Shown here piece after piece: positions 11,047 through 18,945 of a stretch of DNA of 64,000 nt. The number at the start of each line of letters is the position of its first letter. Position 1 is the stretch's first letter. A program made the translations under genes and the position numbers. The notes beneath the pieces were generated by a model. It saw nothing but the letters and a program-made list of their open reading frames with translations. It did not search any database and was not told the origin of the DNA. Source of the DNA: Dyella_B sp035690825 (GTDB lineage Bacteria > Pseudomonadota > Gammaproteobacteria > Xanthomonadales > Rhodanobacteraceae); NCBI RefSeq assembly GCF_051954575.1, contig NZ_JBQCHP010000028.1, forward strand, positions 124,001 to 188,000, given 5' to 3'.

Positions 11047-11732
11047 CAATGAGCGATACCACCACCCAATGGCCCAGTTCGCTGGACGATAGCGAGCTCG
11101 ACGAACTGGACGTCTACCTGCGGACGCACGCCCAGGAAGGCGAAGGTCATTTGCTGCTCGACGGCGTGCACGGCCTGCTCAGCGCGCTGGCCGTCGGCCC
11201 GGTCCAGGTGCTGCCGGACGAATGGCTGCCCGAAGTGCTGCACGAGCCGTTCGCCGATGAAAACGAAGGCAACCGCGTGCTGGCCCTGCTGGCCAAGCTC
11301 AACGATTCGATCAGCGCCGAGCTGGACGTGGACGCCTACGAGCCGATCCTGGGCGAAGTGGACACCGAGGCCGGCCCGGTGCTGTCCGCCGCCGGCTGGT
11401 GCGAAGGCTTCAGCCGCGGCATCGACCTGCGCGCCGCGCTGTGGGAAAAACGCCTTGCCGACGATCCCTCGCTAATGGAAGTGCTGGGCCCGGTAATGGC
11501 GCTGGCGGTGGACGAAGGCATCCTCAGCGCGGAGGCCGAGTTCGAGAAACTCTCCGACGAGGAATACGACGAATGCCTGGCGCAGTTGCCGGCCGTGCTG
11601 GCCGCCGTCAACCAGTACTGGCACGAGCATCCGGCCACCGAAGCCGAACTCGATGCGCAGCACCGCGCCAATGAAACCCGAACCGAACCGCATCCGCCGC
11701 CGCGCCAGCGCAGCGGGCATTGGGTGCATTGA
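11043..11732 (+). CDS. YecA/UPF0149 family protein
   Basis: The 229-residue acidic protein matches the UPF0149 (YgfB/YecA) family: an opening helix LDDSELDELDVYLR, a central LLDGVHGLLSALAVGP segment, and WCEGFSRGIDLR with the family's W-C-x-G-F motif. A QYWHEHP stretch lies towards the end. Its biochemical role is unknown. The C-terminus (RTEPHPPPRQRSGHWVH) is not the SecA-type zinc tail seen in E. coli YecA. The start at 11043 overlaps the xth stop; ATG 11049 is equally possible. Coupling to xth suggests co-expression rather than a proven repair role. Confidence 0.8.
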   Translation: MTMSDTTTQWPSSLDDSELDELDVYLRTHAQEGEGHLLLDGVHGLLSALAVGPVQVLPDEWLPEVLHEPFADENEGNRVLALLAKLNDSISAELDVDAYEPILGEVDTEAGPVLSAAGWCEGFSRGIDLRAALWEKRLADDPSLMEVLGPVMALAVDEGILSAEAEFEKLSDEEYDECLAQLPAVLAAVNQYWHEHPATEAELDAQHRANETRTEPHPPPRQRSGHWVH

Positions 11733-11874
11733 ACAAGGCGCAGGGCGAGAACAAAAAACGGTCGCATCGCGGCGTTACGTTCCTCGTTCGAAACAATCCG
11801 TTCGCGCTATCCCACTTGGGCGCTTGCTCCGGCACAACCATCATGGGCGCCAGATAAATCCATCGGAGCAAGCC

Positions 11875-12708
11875 ATGACCGAACGCCGCATTCTTCGCCG
11901 CATCCGCGGCACCGACACCTCCGACGGCGCAGGTGTAAAGCTCAAGCGCATCATCGGCCAGCCGGGACTGGACATGCTCGATCCGTTCCTGCTGCTGGAC
12001 GAATTCCGTTCCGACCAGGCCGGCGACTACATTGCCGGCTTTCCGGAGCATCCGCACCGCGGCTTCGAAACCGTCACCTACATGCTGGCCGGTCGCATGC
12101 AGCATGGCGACAACCACGGCAATCGCGGTGACCTGAAGCCCGGCAGCGTGCAGTGGATGACCGCCGGCCGCGGCATCCTGCACTCGGAAATGCCACAGCA
12201 GGAAAACGGCCTGATGTGGGGCTTCCAACTGTGGGTGAACCTGCCGGCCAAGGACAAGATGACCGAGCCGCGCTACCAGGATATCGATCCGGCGCTGATT
12301 CCGGTGGTGCAACCGGCCGCCGGGGTGACGGTGAAGGTCATTGCCGGACAATTAGGTGACGCTACGGGTCCAGTGTCGGGAATCGTCACTGCGCCGGTGT
12401 ACCTGGACATTGCCCTGGAGCCCGGCGCCAAGATCGAAGTTCCGCTGTCGGAAGGCCATCATGCGTTTGCCTACGTCTTCGACGGCAGCGATGCCCAGGT
12501 GGCTGGCGAGACCCTCTCGCGCAGCGAACTGGCAGTGCTGTCCGAAGGCGCCAGCGTGCGCATTTCCGGCCGTGAAGCCCCGTCCCGCGTGCTTTTGGTG
12601 GCCGGGCAGCCGCTGCAGGAGCCCGTCGCCCGCTATGGCCCGTTCGTGATGAACACGCCAGAGCAAATCCACCAGGCCATTGCTGATTTCCGCGCCGGCA
12701 AGTTCTAA
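11875..12708 (+). CDS. Pirin family protein
   Basis: Bicupin protein of 277 residues. The N-terminal cupin carries the metal ligands (FPEHPHRGFETVTYML and the HSEMPQ segment near residue 103). The C-terminal half has the second cupin with EGHHAFAYVFDG, and the end has YGPFVMNTPEQIHQA, a highly conserved pirin signature. Bacterial pirins include quercetin 2,3-dioxygenases and modulators of pyruvate dehydrogenase; which one applies here is unknown. The start at 11875 has GGAG seven bases upstream; the open frame extends upstream to 11653 but overlaps yecA and is not homologous. Confidence 0.92.
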   Translation: MTERRILRRIRGTDTSDGAGVKLKRIIGQPGLDMLDPFLLLDEFRSDQAGDYIAGFPEHPHRGFETVTYMLAGRMQHGDNHGNRGDLKPGSVQWMTAGRGILHSEMPQQENGLMWGFQLWVNLPAKDKMTEPRYQDIDPALIPVVQPAAGVTVKVIAGQLGDATGPVSGIVTAPVYLDIALEPGAKIEVPLSEGHHAFAYVFDGSDAQVAGETLSRSELAVLSEGASVRISGREAPSRVLLVAGQPLQEPVARYGPFVMNTPEQIHQAIADFRAGKF

Positions 12709-12737
12709 GCCTCAATAAAGCATTTCAGCCGACCATG

Positions 12738-12767
12738 GGCCCTGCCGATAGAGATATTGGCGGGGCC
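12738..12767 (+). terminator. Possible terminator after pirin
   Basis: A GGGCCCTGCC / GGCGGGGCC hairpin (one G-T pair) starts 30 bases after the pirin stop, but the following T run is weak. Confidence 0.4.
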
Positions 12768-12806
12768 TTGTGCGTTGGATCACGACACTGACGATCAGGC
12801 GCATGG

Positions 12807-12861
12807 GCCGGCAGTGTGACTGGGCTCGCGGCACGAACGATGCATTTTTCTCACTGCCGGC
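12807..12861. repeat. 10-bp perfect inverted repeat upstream of the SPFH-like gene
   Basis: GCCGGCAGTG (12807-12816) and CACTGCCGGC (12852-12861) form a stem around a 35-base loop. This 12709-13010 gap holds no gene. An AT-rich patch at 12891-12930 contains TTGCGT and TAAATT or TAGAAT and could be the promoter of the following gene. Confidence 0.45.
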
Positions 12862-13010
12862 AACCGTTAAGGATTTGCCGAGAAAAAGGGTTGCGTAGCT
12901 GAAATTCCGGGCGTTAAATTAGAATTAATCCTGGTGGCGACATACGCCTGTAGAATGATGCTCCGTAAAGTTTTTAGAAATCGTAGTTAACTCCTTGTTT
13001 CACTAAGACT

Positions 13011-13469
13011 ATGACCGTCCTGACCCTCACTCTTATCACGGTTTTCTCCCTGGCTGCGGTCGCGGTGAAGCGTGTGCCGGCGGGTCAGGTCTACAGTCTT
13101 TACCGCAACGGCAAGCAGGTGCGTTTGCTGCAGCCGGGCACCCACGTAGTGATGCCGTTGCTGGATCGCGTGGGCCATCGCATCGATCTGGGCGGCCGCA
13201 TGCTGCGCTTCGACGCTTCTCTCGCCGAAACCAAGCCGGTGCATGGCACCGTGTACTGGCAGGTGTTGGAGCCCGAGCGCGCCGACGCCGTGATCGAGCA
13301 GGCCGACCAGCTCATCCGCTACAGCGTGCTCGATGCGTTGCAAGCCGAGGCGGAAGCCGGCCAGCAGGAGCGCCGCCAGGTGGCCGCCCATCTCAAATCC
13401 AGCCTCAACCAGCAGCTGCGCGAGCGTGGCGTGATGGTGACCCGCGTCGAACTGGACGCCGCCGCCTGA
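13011..13469 (+). CDS. Short SPFH/band 7-like membrane protein
   Basis: The 152-residue product has an N-terminal membrane helix (LTLTLITVFSLAAVAV). The segment VPAGQVYSLYRNGKQVRLLQPGTHVVMPLLD resembles the start of slipin/stomatin-type SPFH domains but is compressed, and it ends with the coiled region EAEAGQQERRQ and SLNQQLRERGV. Full slipins are about 250 residues, so this is a half-size form. A function cannot be assigned; SPFH proteins usually organise membrane microdomains or control membrane proteases. The start at 13011 is the first ATG before the helix. It has its own strong terminator downstream, so it is a single-gene unit. Confidence 0.7.
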   Translation: MTVLTLTLITVFSLAAVAVKRVPAGQVYSLYRNGKQVRLLQPGTHVVMPLLDRVGHRIDLGGRMLRFDASLAETKPVHGTVYWQVLEPERADAVIEQADQLIRYSVLDALQAEAEAGQQERRQVAAHLKSSLNQQLRERGVMVTRVELDAAA

Positions 13470-13528
13470 GCCACAACGAATCTGGCCAGGTCGCCCAAGA
13501 AGCACCGGCTCAGGGGAATCTGAAGCTT

Positions 13529-13555
13529 GACCCGCCACGGCGGGTCTTCTTTTTT
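13529..13555 (+). terminator. Rho-independent terminator
   Basis: GACCCGC and GCGGGTC pair around CACG, followed by TTCTTTTTT. It lies 60 bases after the SPFH-like gene and before rsmG. Confidence 0.88.
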
Positions 13556-13640
13556 CCGGATGACCCAAAGGCGGACATCGCCATGTTCGCGTACGCTTCG
13601 TCACCCCGCTTCACGACCACCGCTGCCCGAAGGAACTCCA

Positions 13641-14312
13641 ATGACCGACCGCGCCGCCCTGCAGGCCCAGCTCGAACAGGGCATTGCCGCACTCGGTCTC
13701 TCCCTGCCGGCCGAGGCCGTGCCGCGCCTGCTCGATTACCTCGCCTTGCTGGAGCGCTGGAACGCCACCTACAACCTCACCGCCATCCGCGATCCGGCGG
13801 AGATGGTGACTCGCCATCTGCTCGATTCATTGGCGATCCTGCCATACGTGCAAGGCCACACATTGGCCGACCTCGGCACCGGCCCAGGGTTGCCGGGCAT
13901 CCCGCTAGCCATCGCCGCGCCGGGCCGGCAGATCGTGCTGGTGGATTCCAACGGCAAGAAGGTACGTTTCCTGCGCGAAGCGATCCGCGCGCTGAAGCTG
14001 GAAGGCGTGCGCGCCCTGCAATCGCGGGTGGAAGAGGTGGAAGGCACGTTCGACTGCGTCACCGCGCGCGCCTTCGCCAGCCTCGGTGACATGCTGACCT
14101 GGGGCGGCCACCTGCTGGCGCCCGGCGGCGTATGGCTGGCCATGAAGGGCAAGACGCCGGAGGAAGAACTCGCCGGCGTGCCGGCAGCGTTCCGCGTGCG
14201 CGGCATCCATGGGCTGGCAGTGCCGGGGCTGGGTTCGGCGGAGCGTCACCTGGTCGTGCTCGAGCACGCCGCTTCTGACCCCCTCTCCCCTCCGGGGAGA
14301 AGGCTGGGGTGA
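13641..14312 (+). CDS. rsmG: 16S rRNA (guanine-527-N7)-methyltransferase
   Basis: RsmG (GidB) methylates G527 of 16S rRNA; its loss gives low-level streptomycin resistance. Signatures are YNLTAIRDP, HLLDSLAI, the SAM-binding LADLGTGPGLPGIPLAI, and VTARAFASL. The start at 13641 follows GAAGGAAC. The normal C-terminus of the family ends around ERHLVVLE; here a further stretch ending SDPLSPPGRRLG is encoded by a CCCCTCTCCCCTCCGGGG-type repeat, which also supplies the TGA. The order rsmG-parA-parB is the classical near-origin arrangement; mnmG, its usual upstream partner, is missing here. Confidence 0.95.
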   Translation: MTDRAALQAQLEQGIAALGLSLPAEAVPRLLDYLALLERWNATYNLTAIRDPAEMVTRHLLDSLAILPYVQGHTLADLGTGPGLPGIPLAIAAPGRQIVLVDSNGKKVRFLREAIRALKLEGVRALQSRVEEVEGTFDCVTARAFASLGDMLTWGGHLLAPGGVWLAMKGKTPEEELAGVPAAFRVRGIHGLAVPGLGSAERHLVVLEHAASDPLSPPGRRLG

Positions 14313-14434
14313 AGGGGCCGGGCTTGCCAGGATGTTCACCGTGCCCGGTTCACATGCAGCCACGACGCGCAGAAGTCGGCCCCTCTCGCCAGATTGCCCT
14401 CTCTTCCCACAGGGAAGAGGGAGAGAAAGCCCCC
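14278..14434. repeat. CTCTCCCCTCCGGGGAGA-type hairpin pair
   Basis: Two hairpins (around 14280-14300 and 14400-14432) border a spacer of about 100 bases between rsmG and parA. A shorter version of the left half occurs near 24658. It encodes the last residues and stop codon of rsmG. Confidence 0.65.
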
Positions 14435-14486
14435 TTCCTGCTAATCTAGCCGTCCTTTCGCATACACCCACGGTACCGGACGAGAC

Positions 14487-15338
14487 ATGGCCCGTATCAT
14501 CGCTGTCGCCAACCAGAAAGGTGGCGTCGGCAAAACCACTACCGCTGTCAACCTCGCCGCGGCGCTCGCTGCGGCGAAGCGCAAAGTGCTGCTGATCGAT
14601 CTGGATCCGCAAGGCAACGCGACCATGGCATCGGGCGTGGACAAGCGTGAAGTCTCGCCCAGCGGTTGCGAAGTGCTGCTGGGCGAAGCGCCGATCGAGC
14701 AGGCCATCGTCACCACCGAGGCGCATTACGACCTGCTGCCCGGCAACGGCGATCTCACCGCCGCCGAACTGAAGCTGATGGACGCGCTGGCGCGCGAGAA
14801 CCGGCTCAAGGAGCAATTGGCGAAAGTCGGCGGCAAGTACGACATCATTCTGGTCGACTGCCCGCCCACGCTGCACCTGCTTACCGTCAACGCGCTCACC
14901 GCTGCGACCAGCCTGCTGATCCCGGTGCAGTGCGAATACTTCGCGCTGGAAGGTCTTTCCAGCCTGCTCGATACGGTCAAGGCGGTGCGCCAGCACTTGA
15001 ATCCGCAGCTGGAGATCGAAGGCCTGCTGCGCACCATGTACGACGTGCGCAACAACCTCGGCAACGAAGTGTCCGCGCAGCTCACCCAGCATTTCGGCGA
15101 CAAGGTGCTGCGCTCGATCATCCCGCGCAACGTGCGCCTGGCCGAAGCGCCCAGCCACGGCCAGCCCATCCACCTGTACGACCGCAGCTCGCGCGGCGCC
15201 ATCGCCTACATCGGGCTGGCCGGCGAAATCATCCGCCGCGAACGCGGCTCGCAGGCGGCGATCGCGGCGTTGCACTCGATGCACGGCGATTCACCCGAGG
15301 AATCCATCGAAGCCTCGGCTCATCTGGACCAGGAATAA
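14487..15338 (+). CDS. parA: Chromosome partitioning ATPase ParA (Soj)
   Basis: A Walker-type ATPase that positions ParB-parS complexes and segregates the chromosome. The deviant Walker A motif KGGVGKTT is at about residues 11-18, followed by LLIDLDPQGNAT and the Walker B region IILVDCPPTL. The 283-residue length is normal for chromosomal ParA. The final 30 residues, ending EASAHLDQE, extend a little beyond the conserved core. parB begins one base after the stop, so the two form an operon. No canonical parS palindrome (TGTTTCACGTGAAACA) was seen in the window. Confidence 0.96.
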   Translation: MARIIAVANQKGGVGKTTTAVNLAAALAAAKRKVLLIDLDPQGNATMASGVDKREVSPSGCEVLLGEAPIEQAIVTTEAHYDLLPGNGDLTAAELKLMDALARENRLKEQLAKVGGKYDIILVDCPPTLHLLTVNALTAATSLLIPVQCEYFALEGLSSLLDTVKAVRQHLNPQLEIEGLLRTMYDVRNNLGNEVSAQLTQHFGDKVLRSIIPRNVRLAEAPSHGQPIHLYDRSSRGAIAYIGLAGEIIRRERGSQAAIAALHSMHGDSPEESIEASAHLDQE

Positions 15339-15339
15339 C

Positions 15340-16209
15340 ATGGTAGCCCCGAAGAAACGTGGACTGGGACGCGGGCTCGATGCCCTGCTTGGCGGCGGCG
15401 ACACCGGCGCGCCGTCGGTGATCGAACAGGAAGGCGAGCTGCGCACGCTGCCGATCCAGTACATCCAGCCCGGCAAATACCAGCCGCGCCGCCATTGGAA
15501 CGACGAAGCGCTGGACGAACTGGCCGCCTCGATTCGCGCGCAAGGCCTGATCCAGCCGGTGGTGGTGCGCGCGATCGGCAAGAACAGCTACGAGCTGATC
15601 GCCGGCGAACGCCGTTGGCGCGCCGCGCAACGCGCGCAGCTGAGCGAGATCCCCGCGCTGGTGAAGGACGTGCCGGAAGTGGCCGTGCCGGCGATGGCGC
15701 TGATCGAGAATATCCAGCGCCAGGATCTCACCCCGCTGGAAGAAGCCGACGCCATCAAGCGGCTGATCGACGATTTCGACCTCACCCACCAGCAGGCCGC
15801 CGATGCGGTGGGCCGTTCGCGCGCCGCGGTGTCGAACATGCTGCGCCTGATCGACCTGCCAGCGTCCATCAAGCGCCTGCTCGACGACGGCAAGCTGGAA
15901 ATGGGTCACGCGCGCTGCCTGCTGACGCTGCCCGAATTCCAGGCCGAAGCGCTGGCGCTGGAAGCGGCGCGCAACAATTGGAGCGTGCGCGAGCTCGAAG
16001 ACGCCGCGCGCAAGGCGCAGACCGCGCCCAAGGGCAAGGCCAAGAGCGCGCCGGCGCGTGATCCGAACATCGACGCGCTGGAACGCGAGCTGGCCGACCG
16101 CTTCGCCACCAAGGTGGAAGTGGCGCACGGCCGCGGCGGGCGCGGCAAGCTGGTGATCCATTACCACAGCAACGATGAGCTGGATGGGATTCTGGGCAAG
16201 TTGCGCTGA
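15340..16209 (+). CDS. parB: Chromosome partitioning protein ParB (Spo0J)
   Basis: ParB binds parS, spreads on DNA as a CTP-dependent clamp and is the ParA partner. It opens with KKRGLGRGLDALLG, has the CTP-binding ParB/Srx region (QYIQPGKYQPRRHW, then ELIAGERRWRAAQ), and the ENIQRQDLTPLEEA box. The helix-turn-helix follows (LTHQQAADAVGRSRAAVSNM), then a lysine/alanine linker near residue 225 and the C-terminal dimerisation domain. The 289-residue length is typical. The ATG at 15340 follows parA immediately. Confidence 0.96.
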   Translation: MVAPKKRGLGRGLDALLGGGDTGAPSVIEQEGELRTLPIQYIQPGKYQPRRHWNDEALDELAASIRAQGLIQPVVVRAIGKNSYELIAGERRWRAAQRAQLSEIPALVKDVPEVAVPAMALIENIQRQDLTPLEEADAIKRLIDDFDLTHQQAADAVGRSRAAVSNMLRLIDLPASIKRLLDDGKLEMGHARCLLTLPEFQAEALALEAARNNWSVRELEDAARKAQTAPKGKAKSAPARDPNIDALERELADRFATKVEVAHGRGGRGKLVIHYHSNDELDGILGKLR

Positions 16210-16267
16210 GCGCTCATGTCTTATCCGGACACAGATACATAACCTTGTGGGCGCCAAAAATGGCTGG

Positions 16268-16347
16268 CCGTCATTCCCGCGAAAGCGGGAATCCATGTTG
16301 ACCTTGGCAAAAGCGAAGATGGATTCCCGCTTTCGCGGGAATGACGG
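16268..16347. repeat. CGTCATTCCCGCG-type inverted repeat
   Basis: Two inverted copies of CCGTCATTCCCGCGAAAGCG followed by GGAATCCAT enclose about 20 bases. This is a widespread intergenic repeat of proteobacteria. Relatives are at 17886-17913 and 56263-56382. Confidence 0.9.
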
Positions 16348-16412
16348 CTTAGAACATTGAGCCTCCAAGAGAGCTTTAAAATCCGACGTTCGCATCACAA
16401 GGCTACTTCCCT

Positions 16413-17129
16413 ATGCCGCAACTCTCCGTCGTCGTGCCCGTTTTCAACGAACGCGACAACATCCCTCCGCTGCTCGCCGAAATCGCCACCACCCTGCGCG
16501 GCAAGCTCGATTTCGAAATCATCTACGTCGATGACGATTCCAGCGACGACAGCCGCGCGGTGCTTGAGGCCCAGAAGGCCAGTTATCCGGAACTGCGCGT
16601 GCTGCATCACGTTACGCGCAGCGGCCAGAGCACGGCGGTGTGGAACGGCGTGCGCGCCGCGCGTGCGCCGTGGATCGCCACGCTCGACGGCGACGGCCAG
16701 AACAACCCGGCCGACATCCCCAACCTGCTTACGGCGCGCGATGCGGCCGGCGCGGACGTGAAGCTGTTCGCCGGCTGGCGCACCACGCGGCGCGACAGCT
16801 TCAACAAGCGCATCTCCTCGAAGATCGCCAACGCGGTGCGATCGCGCATGCTGCGCGACGCCACGCCTGACACGGGCTGCGGCCTCAAACTGTTCGAGCG
16901 CGACGTATTCCTGCGCCTGCCTTACTTCGACCATATGCACCGTTATCTACCGGCCCTGGTCAAGCGCGCCGGCTTCCAAAGCCAGAGCGTACCGGTGGGC
17001 CACCGTCCGCGCACCGCCGGCACTTCCAAGTACGGCATGCTCGATCGCCTGTGGGTAGGTATCGCTGATCTGCGCGGCGTGGCCTGGCTGATGCGTCGCG
17101 CCAAGGTGACCCAGGTCGAGGAAGTTTAA
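16413..17129 (+). CDS. Family 2 glycosyltransferase (dolichyl-phosphate mannosyltransferase-like)
   Basis: The 238-residue protein is a GT-A fold enzyme. The nucleotide-sugar site is YVDDDSSDDS (about residues 37-46), the metal DXD region is LDGDGQNNP (about 91), and the acceptor region is DTGCGLKLFERDVF. It resembles polyprenol/dolichyl-phosphate mannosyl- or glucosyltransferases but lacks the C-terminal membrane helices of the DPM-GtrB type, so it is a soluble or peripheral form. The donor sugar is not predictable. Its TAA stop lies within the first bases of a 33-bp inverted repeat; the coding frame itself looks complete. Confidence 0.88.
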   Translation: MPQLSVVVPVFNERDNIPPLLAEIATTLRGKLDFEIIYVDDDSSDDSRAVLEAQKASYPELRVLHHVTRSGQSTAVWNGVRAARAPWIATLDGDGQNNPADIPNLLTARDAAGADVKLFAGWRTTRRDSFNKRISSKIANAVRSRMLRDATPDTGCGLKLFERDVFLRLPYFDHMHRYLPALVKRAGFQSQSVPVGHRPRTAGTSKYGMLDRLWVGIADLRGVAWLMRRAKVTQVEEV

Positions 17130-17417
17130 GGCAACACTGATCAAGTATCGCCGTCGTCACCCGCCCTGTCTGTTCGCAGGCCACAGGGACGTCGGCGAAG
17201 GCAGACTGGCGCATCGTCGAGCCGGGTACCTGCGGCATGCGGACAGACAGGGCGGGCCCCAACATGTTGAATTCAAGGTGATGGGGTGATGTCTGGAAGG
17301 CCCGCAGGGTGTGCCGCGCGGCTTGGCAAGACGGCCAGTCTTCCCGGCGCCACGCAACACACCCTGCGAGCCTTCCAGACATCATGACGACGGCGATACT
17401 TGATCAGTGTTGCCTTA
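17127..17417. repeat. 291-bp element with perfect 33-bp terminal inverted repeats
   Basis: The left end (17127-17159, TAAGGCAACACTGATCAAGT onward) and right end (17385-17417) are perfect 33-bp inverted copies. Inside are two further inverted pairs: 17160-17173 with 17243-17256 (14 bp perfect), and 17288-17313 with 17358-17383 (26 bp, one mismatch). No open frame in it resembles a protein. The layout of one outer stem and two inner stems suggests either a MITE-like element or a structured RNA. Confidence 0.85.
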
Positions 17418-17479
17418 ATCACGCCACCTGGATAGCGCGGGCGTATGCTTGATGGACATCGCCCTTGAGGAGGCTGTCC

Positions 17480-17848
17480 GTGAGCATCGCTGTCAAACGC
17501 GTCTACGAGCCCGCCGCCAAATCGGATGGCTATCGCGTACTGGTCGACCGGGTGTGGCCGCGCGGTTTGAAGAAAGAAGACGCCAACCTCGATGCCTGGG
17601 CCAAGGAGCTCGCGCCGAGCACCACCTTGCGCAAATGGTTCGGACACGAACCCGCACGTTGGGAGGCTTTCCGCCATCGCTATGCGACCGAACTGGATGC
17701 CCAGAAAACCTTCTGGCAGCCGCTGGTGACCAAGGCGGAGCGCCACCGCGTGACCTTGCTGTTCGGCGCCAAGGACGAAGAGCACAACCAGGCGGTGGCG
17801 CTGAAGATGTATCTGGACAATTGGATGAAGGCGAACGGATTGCGCTGA
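17480..17848 (+). CDS. DUF488 family protein (YeaO-like)
   Basis: The product of about 122 residues has the DUF488 signatures RVYEPAAKSDGYRVLVDRVWPRG, near the start, followed by ELAPSTTLRKWFGH and TLLFGAKDEEHNQA. The biochemical function is unknown. I use the GTG at 17480 because a perfect GAGGAGG lies six bases before it; an ATG 15 bases earlier overlaps that RBS. It stands alone between the inverted-repeat element and a CGTCATTCC repeat. Confidence 0.88.
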   Translation: MSIAVKRVYEPAAKSDGYRVLVDRVWPRGLKKEDANLDAWAKELAPSTTLRKWFGHEPARWEAFRHRYATELDAQKTFWQPLVTKAERHRVTLLFGAKDEEHNQAVALKMYLDNWMKANGLR

Positions 17849-17885
17849 AATGCGGTCGATTTACCTCTGAGGCTGTATACCTCAC

Positions 17886-17913
17886 CGTCATTCCGGCTTT
17901 CGCCGGAATGACG
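17886..17913. repeat. CGTCATTCCGG hairpin (half unit)
   Basis: CGTCATTCCGGC and GCCGGAATGACG pair around TTTC. It lies between the convergent DUF488 and patatin genes and could end transcription of both. Confidence 0.85.
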
Positions 17914-17973
17914 ACAAGGCATGGTCTGACCCTGTGGAAAATGGCGTAGATCGCGCGATGGTGAGCAAAAAGC

Positions 17974-18924
17974 TCAACGCGGCGACGGATGCCACGACTC
18001 CAACGCCGCCCGCATCTTTTCCCGCCCCAGCTCGATCAACTCGCGCGCACGATAGAACGCATACGCACTGGACACGTTGCGCGCCAGCTGCACCAGCAGA
18101 TCCGGCTGATACGCCGCCAGGCGCAGGCGCGAAAGATTGGCCTGCATCAGGTCCATCGATTGCCCGAGCAGCTCCAGCGCGCCGGGCTCATGCGCTTTGC
18201 CAGGTTCCAGCGCGCGCAGTTCGCTGGGCAGGAATCGTCCCAGCAAGCGGCCAATGCCGCCCCTGGGTTTCGTATCGCCCGCGGAAATCTCCACCGGCAG
18301 ATTCGTTTCGGCGGGGCCATCGATGCTGACCGCGATGACATAGTCGGCCGGCTCGCGAATCAGCGGCGTTACCGGCACCGGATTGAGCAAGGCGCCATCC
18401 ACCAGCAGGCGTCCGTTGATCAGGTGCGGACGGAACAAGGTGGGAATTGCGATCGACGCACGCACTGCATCGAACAGCGAGCCACGCGTCAGCCATACCT
18501 CGCGTTCGCGCTCCAGATCGGTGGCGACCGCGGTATAGGCGATCGGCAGATCCTCGATGCGCACGTCGCCGACCAGTTCGAGCATCGCGCCAATGATCTT
18601 CTCGCCCTTGATCAGGCCGCCCCCGGCAAAGGAGAACGACCAGTCCACTAGCTTCAGCACGTCGAACTTGTCCAGCGAGCAGACCCAGTCGCGATAGATA
18701 TCCAGCTTGCCAGCGGCGCGAATGCCGCCGATCAGCGCACCCATCGAACAGCCGGCGATGGCGACGATCTCGAAACCCTGCGCTTCCAGCTCCTCGATCG
18801 CACCGATATGCGCCAGGCCTTTCGCACCGCCGGCGCCAAGCGCCAGCGCCACGGTGGGCTTGCGCGTGGGAAGCTTGTCATCGCCAATGCGCGAACCAAG
18901 TTCGATGGACGGAGTGGCGGGCAT
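17974..18924 (-). CDS. Patatin-like phospholipase (RssA/NTE type)
   Basis: A predicted cytoplasmic or membrane-associated lipid acyl hydrolase of 316 residues. Catalytic features are the oxyanion loop GAGGAKGLAHIGA (about residue 30), the nucleophile elbow GCSMGA (Ser about 60) and the Asp in VDGALLNPVP. The C-terminal third (LSRLRLAAYQPDLL and onward) matches the RssA-type patatins of Xanthomonadales. It begins 21 bases after the WYL regulator gene on the same strand, so the two are probably one transcript. No membrane helix is present. The substrate is unknown. Confidence 0.88.
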   Translation of the reverse strand: MPATPSIELGSRIGDDKLPTRKPTVALALGAGGAKGLAHIGAIEELEAQGFEIVAIAGCSMGALIGGIRAAGKLDIYRDWVCSLDKFDVLKLVDWSFSFAGGGLIKGEKIIGAMLELVGDVRIEDLPIAYTAVATDLEREREVWLTRGSLFDAVRASIAIPTLFRPHLINGRLLVDGALLNPVPVTPLIREPADYVIAVSIDGPAETNLPVEISAGDTKPRGGIGRLLGRFLPSELRALEPGKAHEPGALELLGQSMDLMQANLSRLRLAAYQPDLLVQLARNVSSAYAFYRARELIELGREKMRAALESWHPSPR

Positions 18925-18945
18925 GGACGGTGCGTGTTCGCTGCT

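Noticed and set aside
14487..16209. parS site or DnaA boxes near parAB
   Set aside because: No match to the parS consensus and no cluster of TTATCCACA was found by eye within the window.
17127..17417. Insertion sequence with a transposase
   Set aside because: The inverted-repeat element has no coding capacity for a transposase.
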